Assembly (NCBI RefSeq): GCF_018224015.1
Contig: NZ_JAGPOT010000059.1
Span: forward strand, 1-50,743
Direction of reading: 5' to 3'
Length of the DNA: 50,743 nt
From: Pseudarthrobacter albicanus
GTDB lineage: Bacteria > Actinomycetota > Actinomycetes > Actinomycetales > Micrococcaceae
Position 1 is the stretch's first letter, and every line of letters starts with the position of its first letter. A model generated the notes under the pieces. That model saw only the letters and a list, made by a program, of their open reading frames with translations, did not search any database and was not told the DNA's origin. This document shows positions 8,590-16,352 of this stretch, in pieces. The position numbers were made by a program, and so were the translations under genes.

Positions 8590-9254
8590 GCGGGATCCGC
8601 CTCGATCCGGTACCCGACGCCGCGGACGTTGATGATGAAACCAGGCAACTGCAGTTTGCCCCTCAGCCCCGTCAGGTGCACATCCAGGGAACGCGAGGAC
8701 GCGACGAAAGCATCCCCCCACAGCGCGTCCAGGATCTGTTCCCGGGTGACCACCGAGCCGGCGTGCCGGGCCAGAAGGGCGAGCAGATCGAACTCGGTCG
8801 CGGTCAAAGGCAACACCTGGGAGCGGAGGGCCGCTACGCGCCGGTCGAGGTCCACCTCCAGGTCCCCCAGCACGATGCTTCGTGGCCTGTCGGCGCTGGG
8901 ACGGACTGCGCGCCTGGTGACGGCTTCGATCCGGGCCAGCAGCTCCACCAGTTTCACCGGTTTGACGAGGTAGTCATCTGCCCCCGACCGCAGCCCCAGC
9001 ACCACGCTCCGCTCATCGTCGCGGGCGGTGAGGATCAGGATGGGACACTGCGTGACCTGGCGCAGTTTCCGCAGTACGTCGAGGCCATCGATATCGGGGA
9101 GTCCCAGGTCCAGGAGGATGACTTCAAACCTCCGGTGGGCCAGCAGTGCGTCGGCTCCCCGGGACACCCTGGCTGCCCTGTGCCCGGCAGACTCGACGGC
9201 GGCCGCAAGCGCTGCTGCCATGGCGTCGTCGTCCTCGACGATGAGCACTTCCAT
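8586..9254 (-). CDS. OmpR/TctD-type response regulator
   Basis: DNA-binding response regulator of 222 residues. The receiver domain has the acidic pair VEDDDA, the phospho-acceptor Asp in VILLDLGLPDIDGL, the Thr in LTARDDE and the Lys in DDYLVKPVKL. The C-terminal winged helix follows (LTATEFDLLALLARHAGSVV, then RSLDVHLTGLRGKL). The ATG at 9252-9254 starts MEVLIVEDDD; a longer frame upstream lacks family similarity. It is the first gene of a three-gene operon with the kinase and the TAXI protein, and it is divergent from an organic-acid transporter it may control. Confidence 0.93.
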   Translation of the reverse strand: MEVLIVEDDDAMAAALAAAVESAGHRAARVSRGADALLAHRRFEVILLDLGLPDIDGLDVLRKLRQVTQCPILILTARDDERSVVLGLRSGADDYLVKPVKLVELLARIEAVTRRAVRPSADRPRSIVLGDLEVDLDRRVAALRSQVLPLTATEFDLLALLARHAGSVVTREQILDALWGDAFVASSRSLDVHLTGLRGKLQLPGFIINVRGVGYRIEADPA

Positions 9255-9398
9255 TGCTGGTCCCTTTTCGTTGGTCGGGCGTATGAATCCCTGCCCGCTT
9301 TGGAGATTACCCGTTCCCCTGCCTTTTCGTCCTGCCCGGCAACGGCGGCGGGCAGGGAGCGGAATCCGCAGGGAGCCGGAATCCACGGGAGGGCGAAA

Positions 9399-9439
9399 CC
9401 TAAGGAAGTGTTAGGAAATCCCTGCGGACAGTGGTTGTG
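9399..9439. promoter_or_regulatory. candidate response-regulator box and promoter
   Basis: TAAGGAA (9401-9407) and TTAGGAA (9411-9417) form a direct repeat with a 10-base period, the usual geometry for OmpR-family dimers. Read differently, CCTAA and TTAGG form an inverted repeat. A possible -35 (TTGTGC, 9434-9439) lies just downstream, facing the transporter, with CATAGT as a possible -10. This lies in the 254 bases between the regulator and the leader ORF. Confidence 0.4.
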
Positions 9440-9508
9440 CCGTGGATCACGCATAGTTTGGGTAGGGTCCTCGGGTTTTCAGGGGACTGACAACGTCGAG
9501 GAGGAACC

Positions 9509-9589
9509 ATGGGCAATGTTGCCATGGACAGCACGAAAGCACGCGCGGAACGGTTACCCGTGGCGGCGCAGCCAAGGAAGGTTCACTGA
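9509..9589 (+). CDS. 26-codon leader ORF coupled to the transporter
   Basis: Short ORF with a strong ribosome site (GAGGAGG) seven to nine bases before its ATG. It encodes a 26-residue peptide, MGNVAMDSTKARAERLPVAA followed by QPRKVH. Its TGA stop overlaps the transporter ATG as TGATG, so ribosomes ending here could restart on the transporter. The transporter itself has a weaker site of its own (AAGGAAGG). The peptide is hydrophilic and basic with no clear run of regulatory codons. It could be a translational coupler or a leader peptide; function is unknown. Confidence 0.6.
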   Translation: MGNVAMDSTKARAERLPVAAQPRKVH

Positions 9590-11022
9590 TGAGCACCATT
9601 CAAGCCACGCCCCAGACTGAGGCAGCGCAGACCCGCAAGGCCGTAGGCAACATCCTCAAAGGCTCTGCCGGCAACCTCGTCGAGTGGTACGACCTCTACG
9701 TCTACACCGTCTTCGCCGCGTATTTCCAGTCGCACTTCTTCAACTCCAAGGACGAGCTCCAGGCCGGCCTTGAGGCGATGGCCGTCTTCTCGACGTCGTT
9801 CCTGATGCGCCCGATCGGCGCCTGGTTCTTCGGCCGCTACGCCGACCGCAAGGGACGCAAGGCCGCGCTGACCCGGAGCGTGACGATGATGTCCGCGGGC
9901 TCCTTCGCCATCGCAGTGCTGCCCACCCAGGACGTCATCGGCATCTGGGCCATGATCCTGCTGGTCATCATCCGCGTGATCCAGGGCTTCTCCGTGGGCG
10001 GCGAATACGGCACCAGCGCCACCTACATGTCCGAGGCCGCCACGTCCAAGCGCCGCGGCTTCTTCTCCAGCTTCCAGTACGTCACGCTGATCGGCGGCCA
10101 GATGCTGGCCCTGCTGGTCCTCGTCATCCTGCAGAACACCATGGACAAGGGAATCCTGACCGAGTGGGGCTGGCGCATCCCGTTCGCGATCGGCGGCGTC
10201 GCCGCCCTCGTGGTCCTGTGGCTGCGGCGCTCGATGGAAGAGACCCTGTCGGCCGAACAGGTCGAGGCCGCCAACGCCCCGGCCGCGGCCGGCGAAGCCC
10301 GGCCGGGCACCATGAAGCTGCTGCTCACCAAGCACTTCAAGCCCCTGATGATCTGCATCGGCGTGACGCTCGGCGGCACCGTTGCCTTCTACACGTACAC
10401 CAACTTCATCCTGAAGTTCATGAACGACACCTCCGGCATCGCCAAGACCGACACCTCGGTCATCAACTTCTGGGCGCTGCTGATCTTCATGCTGCTCCAG
10501 CCGGTCTACGGCATCATCTCGGACAAGGTCGGCCGCAAACCGCTGCTGCTCTGGTTCGGCATCACCGGCGTCCTGTTCACCTGGCCGCTGCTCTCCGCGC
10601 TGTCCGGGACCAAGGATCCGTTCACGGCGTTCCTGCTCATGATGGGCGGCCTGCTGATCGTCGGAGGCTACACCTCGATCAACGCCCTCGTGAAGGCCGA
10701 GCTGTTCCCGGCCTCCATCCGCGCCCTGGGCGTGGGACTGGGCTACGCGATCGGCAACTCGCTCTTCGGCGGCACCGTTCCGCTGATCGGCGCGGCGCTG
10801 CAGAAGGCAGGCCAGGTGGACCTGTTCTTCACCTACGTCACCGTGGCCATCGCCATCTCGCTGGTGGTCTACATCTTCGCGCTGAAGAACAAGAAGTCCA
10901 CGCACCTGGACCACGAACAGGGCCACGCCTGGGAGCCTGCCGCGGCTTCCGCCGGCACGGGCACGGGCCCGGGCGCGGGTCCCGGCCGCAAGGACGACGG
11001 CAAGGACCTTATCGACGCCTAG
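9589..11022 (+). CDS. MHS-type MFS transporter, alpha-ketoglutarate permease-like
   Basis: Proton-coupled organic acid uptake protein of the metabolite:H+ symporter family within MFS. The 477-residue protein has twelve hydrophobic helices, the family start GNILKGSAGNLVEWYDLYVYT, loop 2-3 motif GRYADRKGRKAAL, QGFSVGGEYGTSATYMSE in helix 5, and loop 8-9 SDKVGRKPLL. KgtP and ProP-like proteins share these. The C-terminal tail is Gly/Ala-rich and charged. Dicarboxylates are the most likely substrate, but exact specificity is not readable. The gene is divergent from the two-component/TAXI operon and is preceded by a coupled leader ORF. Confidence 0.88.
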   Translation: MSTIQATPQTEAAQTRKAVGNILKGSAGNLVEWYDLYVYTVFAAYFQSHFFNSKDELQAGLEAMAVFSTSFLMRPIGAWFFGRYADRKGRKAALTRSVTMMSAGSFAIAVLPTQDVIGIWAMILLVIIRVIQGFSVGGEYGTSATYMSEAATSKRRGFFSSFQYVTLIGGQMLALLVLVILQNTMDKGILTEWGWRIPFAIGGVAALVVLWLRRSMEETLSAEQVEAANAPAAAGEARPGTMKLLLTKHFKPLMICIGVTLGGTVAFYTYTNFILKFMNDTSGIAKTDTSVINFWALLIFMLLQPVYGIISDKVGRKPLLLWFGITGVLFTWPLLSALSGTKDPFTAFLLMMGGLLIVGGYTSINALVKAELFPASIRALGVGLGYAIGNSLFGGTVPLIGAALQKAGQVDLFFTYVTVAIAISLVVYIFALKNKKSTHLDHEQGHAWEPAAASAGTGTGPGAGPGRKDDGKDLIDA

Positions 11023-11048
11023 CCTCGCGCGCCACAGGCCGCGGGGAG

Positions 11049-11109
11049 GACGACGGCGGGTGGCCGGCTACGGGACTTCGGTTCCGGCAGCCGGCGGCCC
11101 GCCGTCGTC
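11049..11109 (+). terminator. long GC-rich hairpin after the transporter
   Basis: Arms GACGACGGCGGG (11049-11060) and CCCGCCGTCGTC (11098-11109) are perfectly complementary, with an inner pair GCCGGCT/AGCCGGC (11063-11069 and 11089-11095). There is no U-run, as is common in actinobacteria. It begins 26 bases after the transporter stop. Confidence 0.65.
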
Positions 11110-11146
11110 GTTAACGCTTGGGGCGCCCCCGCCTCCGGGGTGAGAG

Positions 11147-11191
11147 ACTGGAGGGCGGTTCCGGCAGTCGTCCTGCCCGGAGCCATCCAGT
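11147..11191 (+). other. imperfect hairpin upstream of yhhQ
   Basis: ACTGGA (11147-11152) pairs with TCCAGT (11186-11191), with further partial pairing inside (CCGG, CAG/CTG). It ends 78 bases before the yhhQ ATG. It does not match the preQ1 riboswitch classes I know. TAGTAC (11193 onward) could be a -10, in which case the hairpin would not be transcribed. Confidence 0.3.
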
Positions 11192-11269
11192 GCTAGTACA
11201 GCCGGCTGCCCTGCGTCGTCATCCACGAGGGTCCGGGCGGCCGAGCGAACCACTCTGAATGGAACACCC

Positions 11270-11983
11270 ATGACTTCCGCCAAGACTTTCCCGGCCGCAG
11301 CGCCGCCGAAGTTCGCCTCGATCGGTTCCCCGTACTTCGGCATCATGCTGGCCTTCATGGCCGTGGTGCTGATCCTGTCCAACATCGGCGCCTCCAAGGG
11401 GGTGGCCATCGGCCCGATCATCACCGATGGAGGCTTCTTCCTCTTCCCGCTGGCCTACATCCTGGGCGACGTCTTCAGCGAGGTCTACGGCTTCAAGGTG
11501 GCACGCAAGGCCATCTTCACCACCTTCGCCCTGTCCGTGTTCGCCTCGCTCTGCTACTGGATCATCATCGCGCTGCCGGGCTTCGACGACGACTTCGGCG
11601 CCGCCAAGCAGGCGGCGCTGGAAGGCGCGCTGGGCCCCGTCCCGCAGATCATGCTGGCCTCGCTGCTGGCATTCCTGGCCGGGCAGACGATCAACTCCTG
11701 GATCCTGGTGAGGATGAAGGCCCGTACCGGGGAGAAATCCCTGTGGGCCCGGCTGATGGGATCCTCCGGCGCCGGCGAGTTCGTGGACACGCTGATCTTC
11801 TGCAGCATCGCCGCGTCCGTGATCGGGATCAGCGACGTCGGCGTGTTCGTGAACTATGTGCTCGTCGGCTTCGTGTACAAGACCGGCGTGGAGTTCCTCT
11901 TTGTGCCGCTGACGTCGCTGGTGATCGGCTGGATCAAGAAGCGCGAACCGAGCTACGGGGCGGCGACCCCCGCCACTCCGTAG
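11270..11983 (+). CDS. yhhQ: queuosine precursor transporter (VUT/YhhQ family)
   Basis: Inner-membrane importer of queuosine precursors (queuine or preQ1) for tRNA modification. The 237-residue protein has six or so hydrophobic segments and the family motifs VLILSNIGASK, GGFFLFPLAYILGDVFSEVYGF and GSSGAGEFVDTLIFCSIA. The ATG is preceded by a weak GGAA ribosome site. Tgt, the enzyme that uses the imported base, is encoded about 5.4 kb away on the other strand with a mobile element between them. No queuosine synthesis genes are in the window, consistent with a salvage-only pathway. Confidence 0.9.
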   Translation: MTSAKTFPAAAPPKFASIGSPYFGIMLAFMAVVLILSNIGASKGVAIGPIITDGGFFLFPLAYILGDVFSEVYGFKVARKAIFTTFALSVFASLCYWIIIALPGFDDDFGAAKQAALEGALGPVPQIMLASLLAFLAGQTINSWILVRMKARTGEKSLWARLMGSSGAGEFVDTLIFCSIAASVIGISDVGVFVNYVLVGFVYKTGVEFLFVPLTSLVIGWIKKREPSYGAATPATP

Positions 11984-12001
11984 CTGCGATCTCGACGACG
12001 G

Positions 12002-12439
12002 CTAACGCCGGAGTGCGGTCAGGATCCGGTTCTTGAACTCCTGTTCGCGGAACACGTCCTTCCATTCCGCACGGACGAGGCGCCAGCCATCTTCGGTGAG
12101 GGCTTTCTCCCTGCGCCGCTCCTGGTAGATCACCTCGTCTGCTGGCCGGTAGCCGAAGTACTTGACCCTGCCGTCGAACTCGAGCGCTACCTTTTTCTCT
12201 TTCCAGGCAAAGTCAAAGCGGTGCCGGCCGGCCGGGCTGTGCACCTCAACCTGCGCCTCGGGCATGGGGAGATTCAGCCGTGCGATGAGTTCGCGAGTGA
12301 GCGTTTCACCGGCCGACTCGGATCTCGGATCGGCGTTGATCATGGCCATGCGAAGATTCCTGATGCCGCGGCGACCCGCCAAACCGTCCGCCATGGCTTC
12401 CATCAAGGCACGGTCCGCACCAAGCCTGAGCCCATGGTC
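12002..12439 (-). pseudogene. DUF559-type nuclease-like protein, C-terminal half (split gene)
   Basis: C-terminal 145 or so codons of a protein whose N-terminal half lies at 16664-17163. The frame reads HGLRLGADRALMEAMADGL, NADPRSESAGETLTRELI, HRFDFAWKEKKVALEFDG and VKYFGYRPADEVIYQERR. The conserved E, D and E/K positions suggest a PD-(D/E)XK-like fold as in DUF559 proteins. True gene sequence stops at the TC dinucleotide 12438-12439, after which the mobile element begins. An internal ATG could still start a 134-residue fragment. The stop at 12002 is 18 bases from the end of convergent yhhQ. Confidence 0.85.
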
Positions 12440-12453
12440 TGTAAGTCTTTCCC

Positions 12454-12670
12454 TGGCTGCTCCGTGAGCGGCTGGCAGGCTGGTGCTGTGGCCTGGCCAG
12501 GACGTGACTCACCCATGGTATTGCCTCCGACCTGATCTGTTCCGGAGTGCGCTTTCTTGGATATGTCCGTCCTGGCCGGGCCCGGCATCGGTTCTGTCTG
12601 CTGCGCTGGCCTGATTAGAAGCATGCCCACCCGGGCTCGGGTGTGGCCCATTACAGACCTGCCGCGCCGT
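12454..12670 (+). ncRNA. putative IS110 bridge RNA with target and donor loops
   Basis: Two internal loops with the same build are visible. Loop 1: closing stem 12495-12504 with 12568-12577 (GGCCAGGACG, 10 perfect pairs) and apical stem 12523-12529 with 12543-12550, T12548 bulged. Its 5' side holds CCCATGGT (12512-12519), identical to the left target flank plus the first core base (12431-12438). Loop 2: closing stem 12603-12610 with 12661-12667 and apical stem 12625-12633 with 12638-12647, T12644 bulged. Its 5' side holds TAGAAGCAT (12616-12624), identical to the right end plus first core base (16656-16664). Its 3' side holds TTACAGA (12651-12657), the reverse complement of core plus left end (12438-12444). 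The right target guide is weaker: ATATG at 12561-12565 gives three pairs and one G-U. Transcript ends are guesses. Confidence 0.75.
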
Positions 12671-12715
12671 AACCCTCCGGTGCGCCGCCATGCCCAGGAA
12701 CAATAGGAGGAAAGA

Positions 12716-13795
12716 ATGATCGTTGCAGAGCACTTCCGCTTCGTAGTCGGCGTCGATACCCACGCCCAAACCCACACGCTGGCCATTATCAACACCGCAA
12801 CCGGTGAAGAGATCGCGAACGAAACATTCCCGGCCACTACTGCCGGCGGCTCCCGGGCACTGTCCTGGATCCTGCGCCGAACCAGCGGATCCGCGGAAGC
12901 CGTCCTGCTCTCTATGGAAGGGACAGGCTCCTACGGCGCCAAACTCAGGCAACAAGCAGCTGAGACCGGCTTCAGAGTCACGGAAGCGCCCGTCCCGAAT
13001 CACCGCCTGGGCAGATACCTGGGCAAATCCGATGCCCTCGATGCAACCCGCGCAGCACGCGCCACTTTGAGCATCCCCTTGGACCGGATTCGGGACCCGC
13101 GCTCAGGCCAATACCAGATGGCCCTGCGCGTCCTCACGATCGCTAGACGGTCCATGGCCCGGGACCGCACAGGGGCCATCAACTCACTCACCGCCCTCCT
13201 GCGAGTCGTTGACCTGGGCATCGATGCCCGCAAGCCGTTGAACACTGCCCAGGTCAACACCATCGCCGGATGGCGGGAACGAGATGAGGAACTCGGCGTT
13301 CAAACCTGCCGCCGGGAAGCCACCCGGCTTGCAAAGCAGATCCTGACCCTGCAGGAGCAGCTGGGCAAGAACCACACAGAACTCGAATCCCTCGTGCAAG
13401 AAGTGCACCCGGGTCTGGGAATTTACGGCGTCGGCCCAGTACTCGCCGCCATCATCCTCACAGCCTGGTCACACACCGGAAGGATCCGCTCCGAAGCGGC
13501 ATTCGCCGCGCTGGCCGGGACCTGTCCGGTCCCTGCATCATCAGGCGGCACCACCCGGTTCCGCCGGAACCGCGGCGGCGACCGCCAACTCAACAAAGCG
13601 ATCTACACCATTGCCCTCATCAGAATTAACCGCGATCAGGCCACCAAAGACTATGTCGCCAGACGAACAAGCCAAGGACGCACCAAGAAAGAGATAATCC
13701 GCAGCCTCAAGCGCTACATCACGCGCCAGATCTTTCGGCACCTCAACACCGATGCCATCAATGGAACCGCTGGAGCGGTGCCCAGCACCGCCTAA
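12716..13795 (+). CDS. IS110-family DEDD transposase/recombinase
   Basis: Recombinase of 359 residues. The N-terminal RuvC-like DEDD domain shows VVGVDTHAQTHTLAII (first Asp), SMEGTGSYG (Glu) and GKSDALDATRAAR (last two Asp). The C-terminal Tnp20 domain has PGLGIYGVGPVLAAIIL and a conserved Ser region in CPVPASSGGTTRFRRNRGGD. A clear AGGAGG ribosome site lies seven bases before the ATG. The gene appears complete. It is the IS110 rather than IS1111 layout, since the long non-coding end with the RNA loops is upstream of the gene. It is flanked by its guide RNA on the left and passenger genes on the right. Confidence 0.95.
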   Translation: MIVAEHFRFVVGVDTHAQTHTLAIINTATGEEIANETFPATTAGGSRALSWILRRTSGSAEAVLLSMEGTGSYGAKLRQQAAETGFRVTEAPVPNHRLGRYLGKSDALDATRAARATLSIPLDRIRDPRSGQYQMALRVLTIARRSMARDRTGAINSLTALLRVVDLGIDARKPLNTAQVNTIAGWRERDEELGVQTCRREATRLAKQILTLQEQLGKNHTELESLVQEVHPGLGIYGVGPVLAAIILTAWSHTGRIRSEAAFAALAGTCPVPASSGGTTRFRRNRGGDRQLNKAIYTIALIRINRDQATKDYVARRTSQGRTKKEIIRSLKRYITRQIFRHLNTDAINGTAGAVPSTA

Positions 13796-13906
13796 AGGTG
13801 AGCTGTTCCGTCCTCTTTACTGTGCATTGCACCAGGCGCACGCTTGAAGAGTAACGGGCGAGGATCCCGACCCGCTGGAGCGCTCGTAACGGTCAGTGGG
13901 TGGCCT

Positions 13907-13936
13907 GCTGGAGCCGCCGTATCCGTCGGCTCCAGC
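13907..13936 (+). terminator. hairpin downstream of the transposase
   Basis: GCTGGAGCCG (13907-13916) and CGGCTCCAGC (13927-13936) pair perfectly around a 10-base loop, 111 bases after the transposase stop. It lacks a U-run. The rest of the 303-base gap 13796-14098 holds no convincing gene. Confidence 0.5.
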
Positions 13937-14098
13937 ATGGAGCAGAACGCCGGTTCGGAATCCTGGGGGCGGGCTCTGATGTGCCCGGCAGGGGAGCACC
14001 GATACCGAACCATGGGTCATCGTGGGCGTACTCTCGGCTGCTGATGCTGAGGTTTTGTTTATGGCCTCCGATGGCCTCGCCGCTCCGGTCATGGCGGG

Positions 14099-14590
14099 TT
14101 GGAGGGATTAGCGGCCGTCGCGTGGAAGAATCACTGCGTGGATGCCCCGGACCCCCTGACAGTGAACTGGCCCTCCTTCCTGTTCGCGTTTCTTGTTGAC
14201 TCGCTCCTCGTATGGGTCCCGGTCGCCTCTGTTTTCTTTCTCGCTCCCGGACACCAGCTTCCGCTCGCTGCGGGGACCGTGCTGGCCGCGGTAGCAGCCA
14301 ACTGGACGCTCTATGCCCACGGAACCACGCTCGGAACCTATTTGGGCGGCTTTCGGATCCGGACCCGGGACGGACAGGCACCCGGGCGCACGTACGGGCT
14401 GATCCTCTCCTTGTTCACGTTCGCATCAGTACCCGCGATAGCGGTTCTGATAGCCATCACCTTCGCTCCAGGCAATAACAACGCTACCGGCCTCTTTGGA
14501 AGTCCAGCCAGCTACCCCCTGTTCGGGGAACGGACCCGCAGACGGAGATTTCTTCAAGCCGCAGACGACTGCTGGGAGCGGTTGACCTGA
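14099..14590 (+). CDS. RDD-like membrane protein (passenger gene)
   Basis: Small membrane protein of 163 residues, or about 150 if the GTG at 14138 is the start. It shows an RDD-family pattern: an acidic residue within the first helix (FLFAFLVDSLLVW), a second helix (LAAGTVLAAVAANWTLYA), the signature loop TTLGTYLGGFRIRTRDGQAP and a third helix (SLFTFASVPAIAVLIAITFA). The C-terminus is basic and charged. RDD proteins are poorly characterised; some are proposed ion or metabolite carriers. No good ribosome site is seen for either start. It lies inside the IS110 element, so it is mobile cargo or cargo in decay. Confidence 0.6.
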   Translation: MEGLAAVAWKNHCVDAPDPLTVNWPSFLFAFLVDSLLVWVPVASVFFLAPGHQLPLAAGTVLAAVAANWTLYAHGTTLGTYLGGFRIRTRDGQAPGRTYGLILSLFTFASVPAIAVLIAITFAPGNNNATGLFGSPASYPLFGERTRRRRFLQAADDCWERLT

Positions 14591-15003
14591 TCCCTGCGGC
14601 GCATTAGCGCTGCCGGACCGGACACCTCGCACGCGGAATCCCGTTCGGGCTGCCATTTTGCGGGTGGAATCCGGGCAGGCCATGCCACGTCCTCCATCCG
14701 CCACCTCAGCGCGATACTCGTCCTGGCGCGCTGGATGGTGGAACGGCCGACAAAGAACAGCGCGGCGGGCGCTGCCCAGTTGTCGTGGTCATTGGAGCCA
14801 TTCAGCACCTTGACTTCGACTCAATCTTTGCTTTGTTTGTCTGGCTGACTTTCCGTGAACCGCGCCGACTTATATTGGATTCTTTCAAAATGTTCAAAAG
14901 ATTAAGCCCGGAAGTATGGTTTCCATCCAAACGCTTTACTAATCGTAAAAATGCTGTAAGGATGCATCAGCATTCCGCTGGGGAGTGCGCCTTGAGGGGG
15001 GAC
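14591..15003. other. non-coding gap with AT-rich patch, likely promoter of cargo operon
   Basis: The stretch 14810-14965 is markedly richer in A and T than the rest of the window (for example TTATATTGGATTC and AAATGTTCAAAAGATTAAG). A weak upstream reading frame enters it from 14785 but lacks protein-like features. It probably holds the promoter of the secreted-protein operon. No clear -35/-10 pair was settled on. Confidence 0.35.
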
Positions 15004-16014
15004 ATGAAAATACGAGCACTCACCACGGCCACGGTGATAGCCATTTCACTTTTAGTACCGGCCAATATTGCCCTGGCTTCGGATGAACCGGCCAGCGGCG
15101 ATACGTCAAGCGTCCAGGCAAACACAGAGGCCTCGGAAGATTCAGCAAACAATCTGGCAGCCATCGTAAGCGCGGCAACCGCGCCGGAACTCAAAACAGA
15201 TGAAGTGCCGGCCGTCGAGTCCGCTGACGGGTCGTTCGTGAAATCAGGACAGGTTGAAGTCACCATCCCACTCGACGCTTCCGAGCCTGTGGGATCAACC
15301 TTGGCCACTGCTGACGGTGACCTCACGATCAATGTGGGAACCGGTGCCGACGCTGAAATCAGTGGGGTGCTCTCGGCGGACGGAAGCGTCGTCTATGACC
15401 CTTCGGACAGCACAGCACACACCGTACAGGCGACCACTTCCGGGTTCCGTATTCACACAGTCCTCGAAGACAACACTGCTCCAACGGAAATTACACACGA
15501 CCTCACTTTGCCCGCAGGCGCGAAACTCGTTGCAGCGAAGGACATGCCGCAAAGTGCTGACGCACCAGCACCGGAAGGAGCCATTTTCGTCGTCGACGCG
15601 ACCGGAACAACCATCGGTGCCTTCATGTCCGCCTGGGCAAAAGACGCGAACGGGAAAGACGTTGCCACGCACTACGAGATCAGGGACGGAAACCTCGTGC
15701 AGATCGTTGAACACCATGCCGCAGGGATCGCATACCCCGTGGTCGCCGATCCGCAGTTCGGCTGGGTCGGCTGGTTTCCCGTCCTCAAGTTCAACCGGTA
15801 TGAAACAGCAACGGCTTCAATCGCTTCCAATGTGCTGCACGTATGCGGCTGGGCGGGTAAGTGGTCGCCCATATCCCTCTGGGCCTGCGCCATCTCCGCA
15901 GTTCAGATCTCTATCCAGGCGGTCATTGCCAACGCGAGGCGGGAATGCATTCAGCTCGCGCCGGCGCCGATCGGCGCTATGGCCTTCCGATACACTGGCG
16001 GATACTGCCGCTAA
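15004..16014 (+). CDS. secreted protein of unknown function with cysteine-bearing C-terminal domain (passenger gene)
   Basis: Exported protein of 336 residues. The ATG at 15004 follows a GAGGGGGG ribosome site and opens a classical signal peptide (MKIRALTTATVIAISLLVPA) ending ALA before SDEP. The long middle region has no cysteine and looks beta-rich (VEVTIPLDASEPVGSTLA, ITHDLTLPAGAKLV). It ends at AYPVVADPQFGW, a junction I associate with actinobacterial secreted proteins having variable tails. The last 70 or so residues are different: hydrophobic, with four cysteines (HVCGW, WACAIS, RECIQ, GYCR). This invites the idea of a processed C-terminal peptide; that is speculation. It is followed 18 bases later by a small membrane protein gene. 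I do not recognise its function. Confidence 0.7.
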   Translation: MKIRALTTATVIAISLLVPANIALASDEPASGDTSSVQANTEASEDSANNLAAIVSAATAPELKTDEVPAVESADGSFVKSGQVEVTIPLDASEPVGSTLATADGDLTINVGTGADAEISGVLSADGSVVYDPSDSTAHTVQATTSGFRIHTVLEDNTAPTEITHDLTLPAGAKLVAAKDMPQSADAPAPEGAIFVVDATGTTIGAFMSAWAKDANGKDVATHYEIRDGNLVQIVEHHAAGIAYPVVADPQFGWVGWFPVLKFNRYETATASIASNVLHVCGWAGKWSPISLWACAISAVQISIQAVIANARRECIQLAPAPIGAMAFRYTGGYCR

Positions 16015-16032
16015 ACTCCCTGAAGGGACTCA

Positions 16033-16272
16033 ATGCTGAACTACATTCGCGAACGGCAAGAAGCGCTGGCAGCTACTCCCGGGCGGCGGTTCTACAACTA
16101 TGCTGCTGGTGCCGTGATCCTTGCGGTCATGGCATTGGTTTTTGCGGGCCTCGCACCTATATGGATTTCCTGGGCGACCTTCGCCGCGTCCTGCGTTCTG
16201 GACACCTTCCTGACCAGAAGATGGATCAGAGAAGATACGCTCAGAGCTTACCGAGCCGACCACGCAGGCTAA
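16033..16272 (+). CDS. small two-helix membrane protein (passenger gene)
   Basis: A 79-residue protein with a GAAGGGA ribosome site and two predicted transmembrane segments (residues 24-45 and about 46-62, YAAGAVILAVMALVFAGLAP then WATFAASCVLDTFL), flanked by basic residues. The gap to the preceding secreted-protein gene is 18 bases, so they form a two-gene operon closed by the terminator at 16315. The pairing of a secreted protein with a tiny membrane protein resembles toxin/immunity or peptide/immunity units, but no family match supports this. Confidence 0.65.
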   Translation: MLNYIRERQEALAATPGRRFYNYAAGAVILAVMALVFAGLAPIWISWATFAASCVLDTFLTRRWIREDTLRAYRADHAG

Positions 16273-16314
16273 TCTTCCGGATACAGATCGTTCTTACGTC
16301 GCAATTAAATCAGC

Positions 16315-16352
16315 GCTCCCGGCCCGGCCATTCCAATGGCCGGGCCGGGAGC
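16315..16352 (+). terminator. strong hairpin terminator of the cargo operon
   Basis: Arms GCTCCCGGCCCGGCCATT (16315-16332) and AATGGCCGGGCCGGGAGC (16335-16352) are perfectly complementary over 18 bases with a very short loop. It starts 43 bases after the stop of the small membrane protein gene. It would also block read-through from the element into the neighbouring gene. Confidence 0.85.

Noticed and set aside
11147..11269. preQ1-type riboswitch before yhhQ
   Set aside because: A hairpin is present, but the known preQ1 aptamer cores are not recognisable and a possible -10 lies after it.
13796..14098. Right end of a short IS110 immediately after the transposase
   Set aside because: The donor word TAGAAGCATC is not found here; the match and the restored gene frame both place the right end at 16663.
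13817..14381. Reverse-strand frames near the transposase end as the missing part of the split gene
   Set aside because: Their translations have no similarity to AbiEi or DUF559 proteins; the missing half is clearly at 16664-17163.
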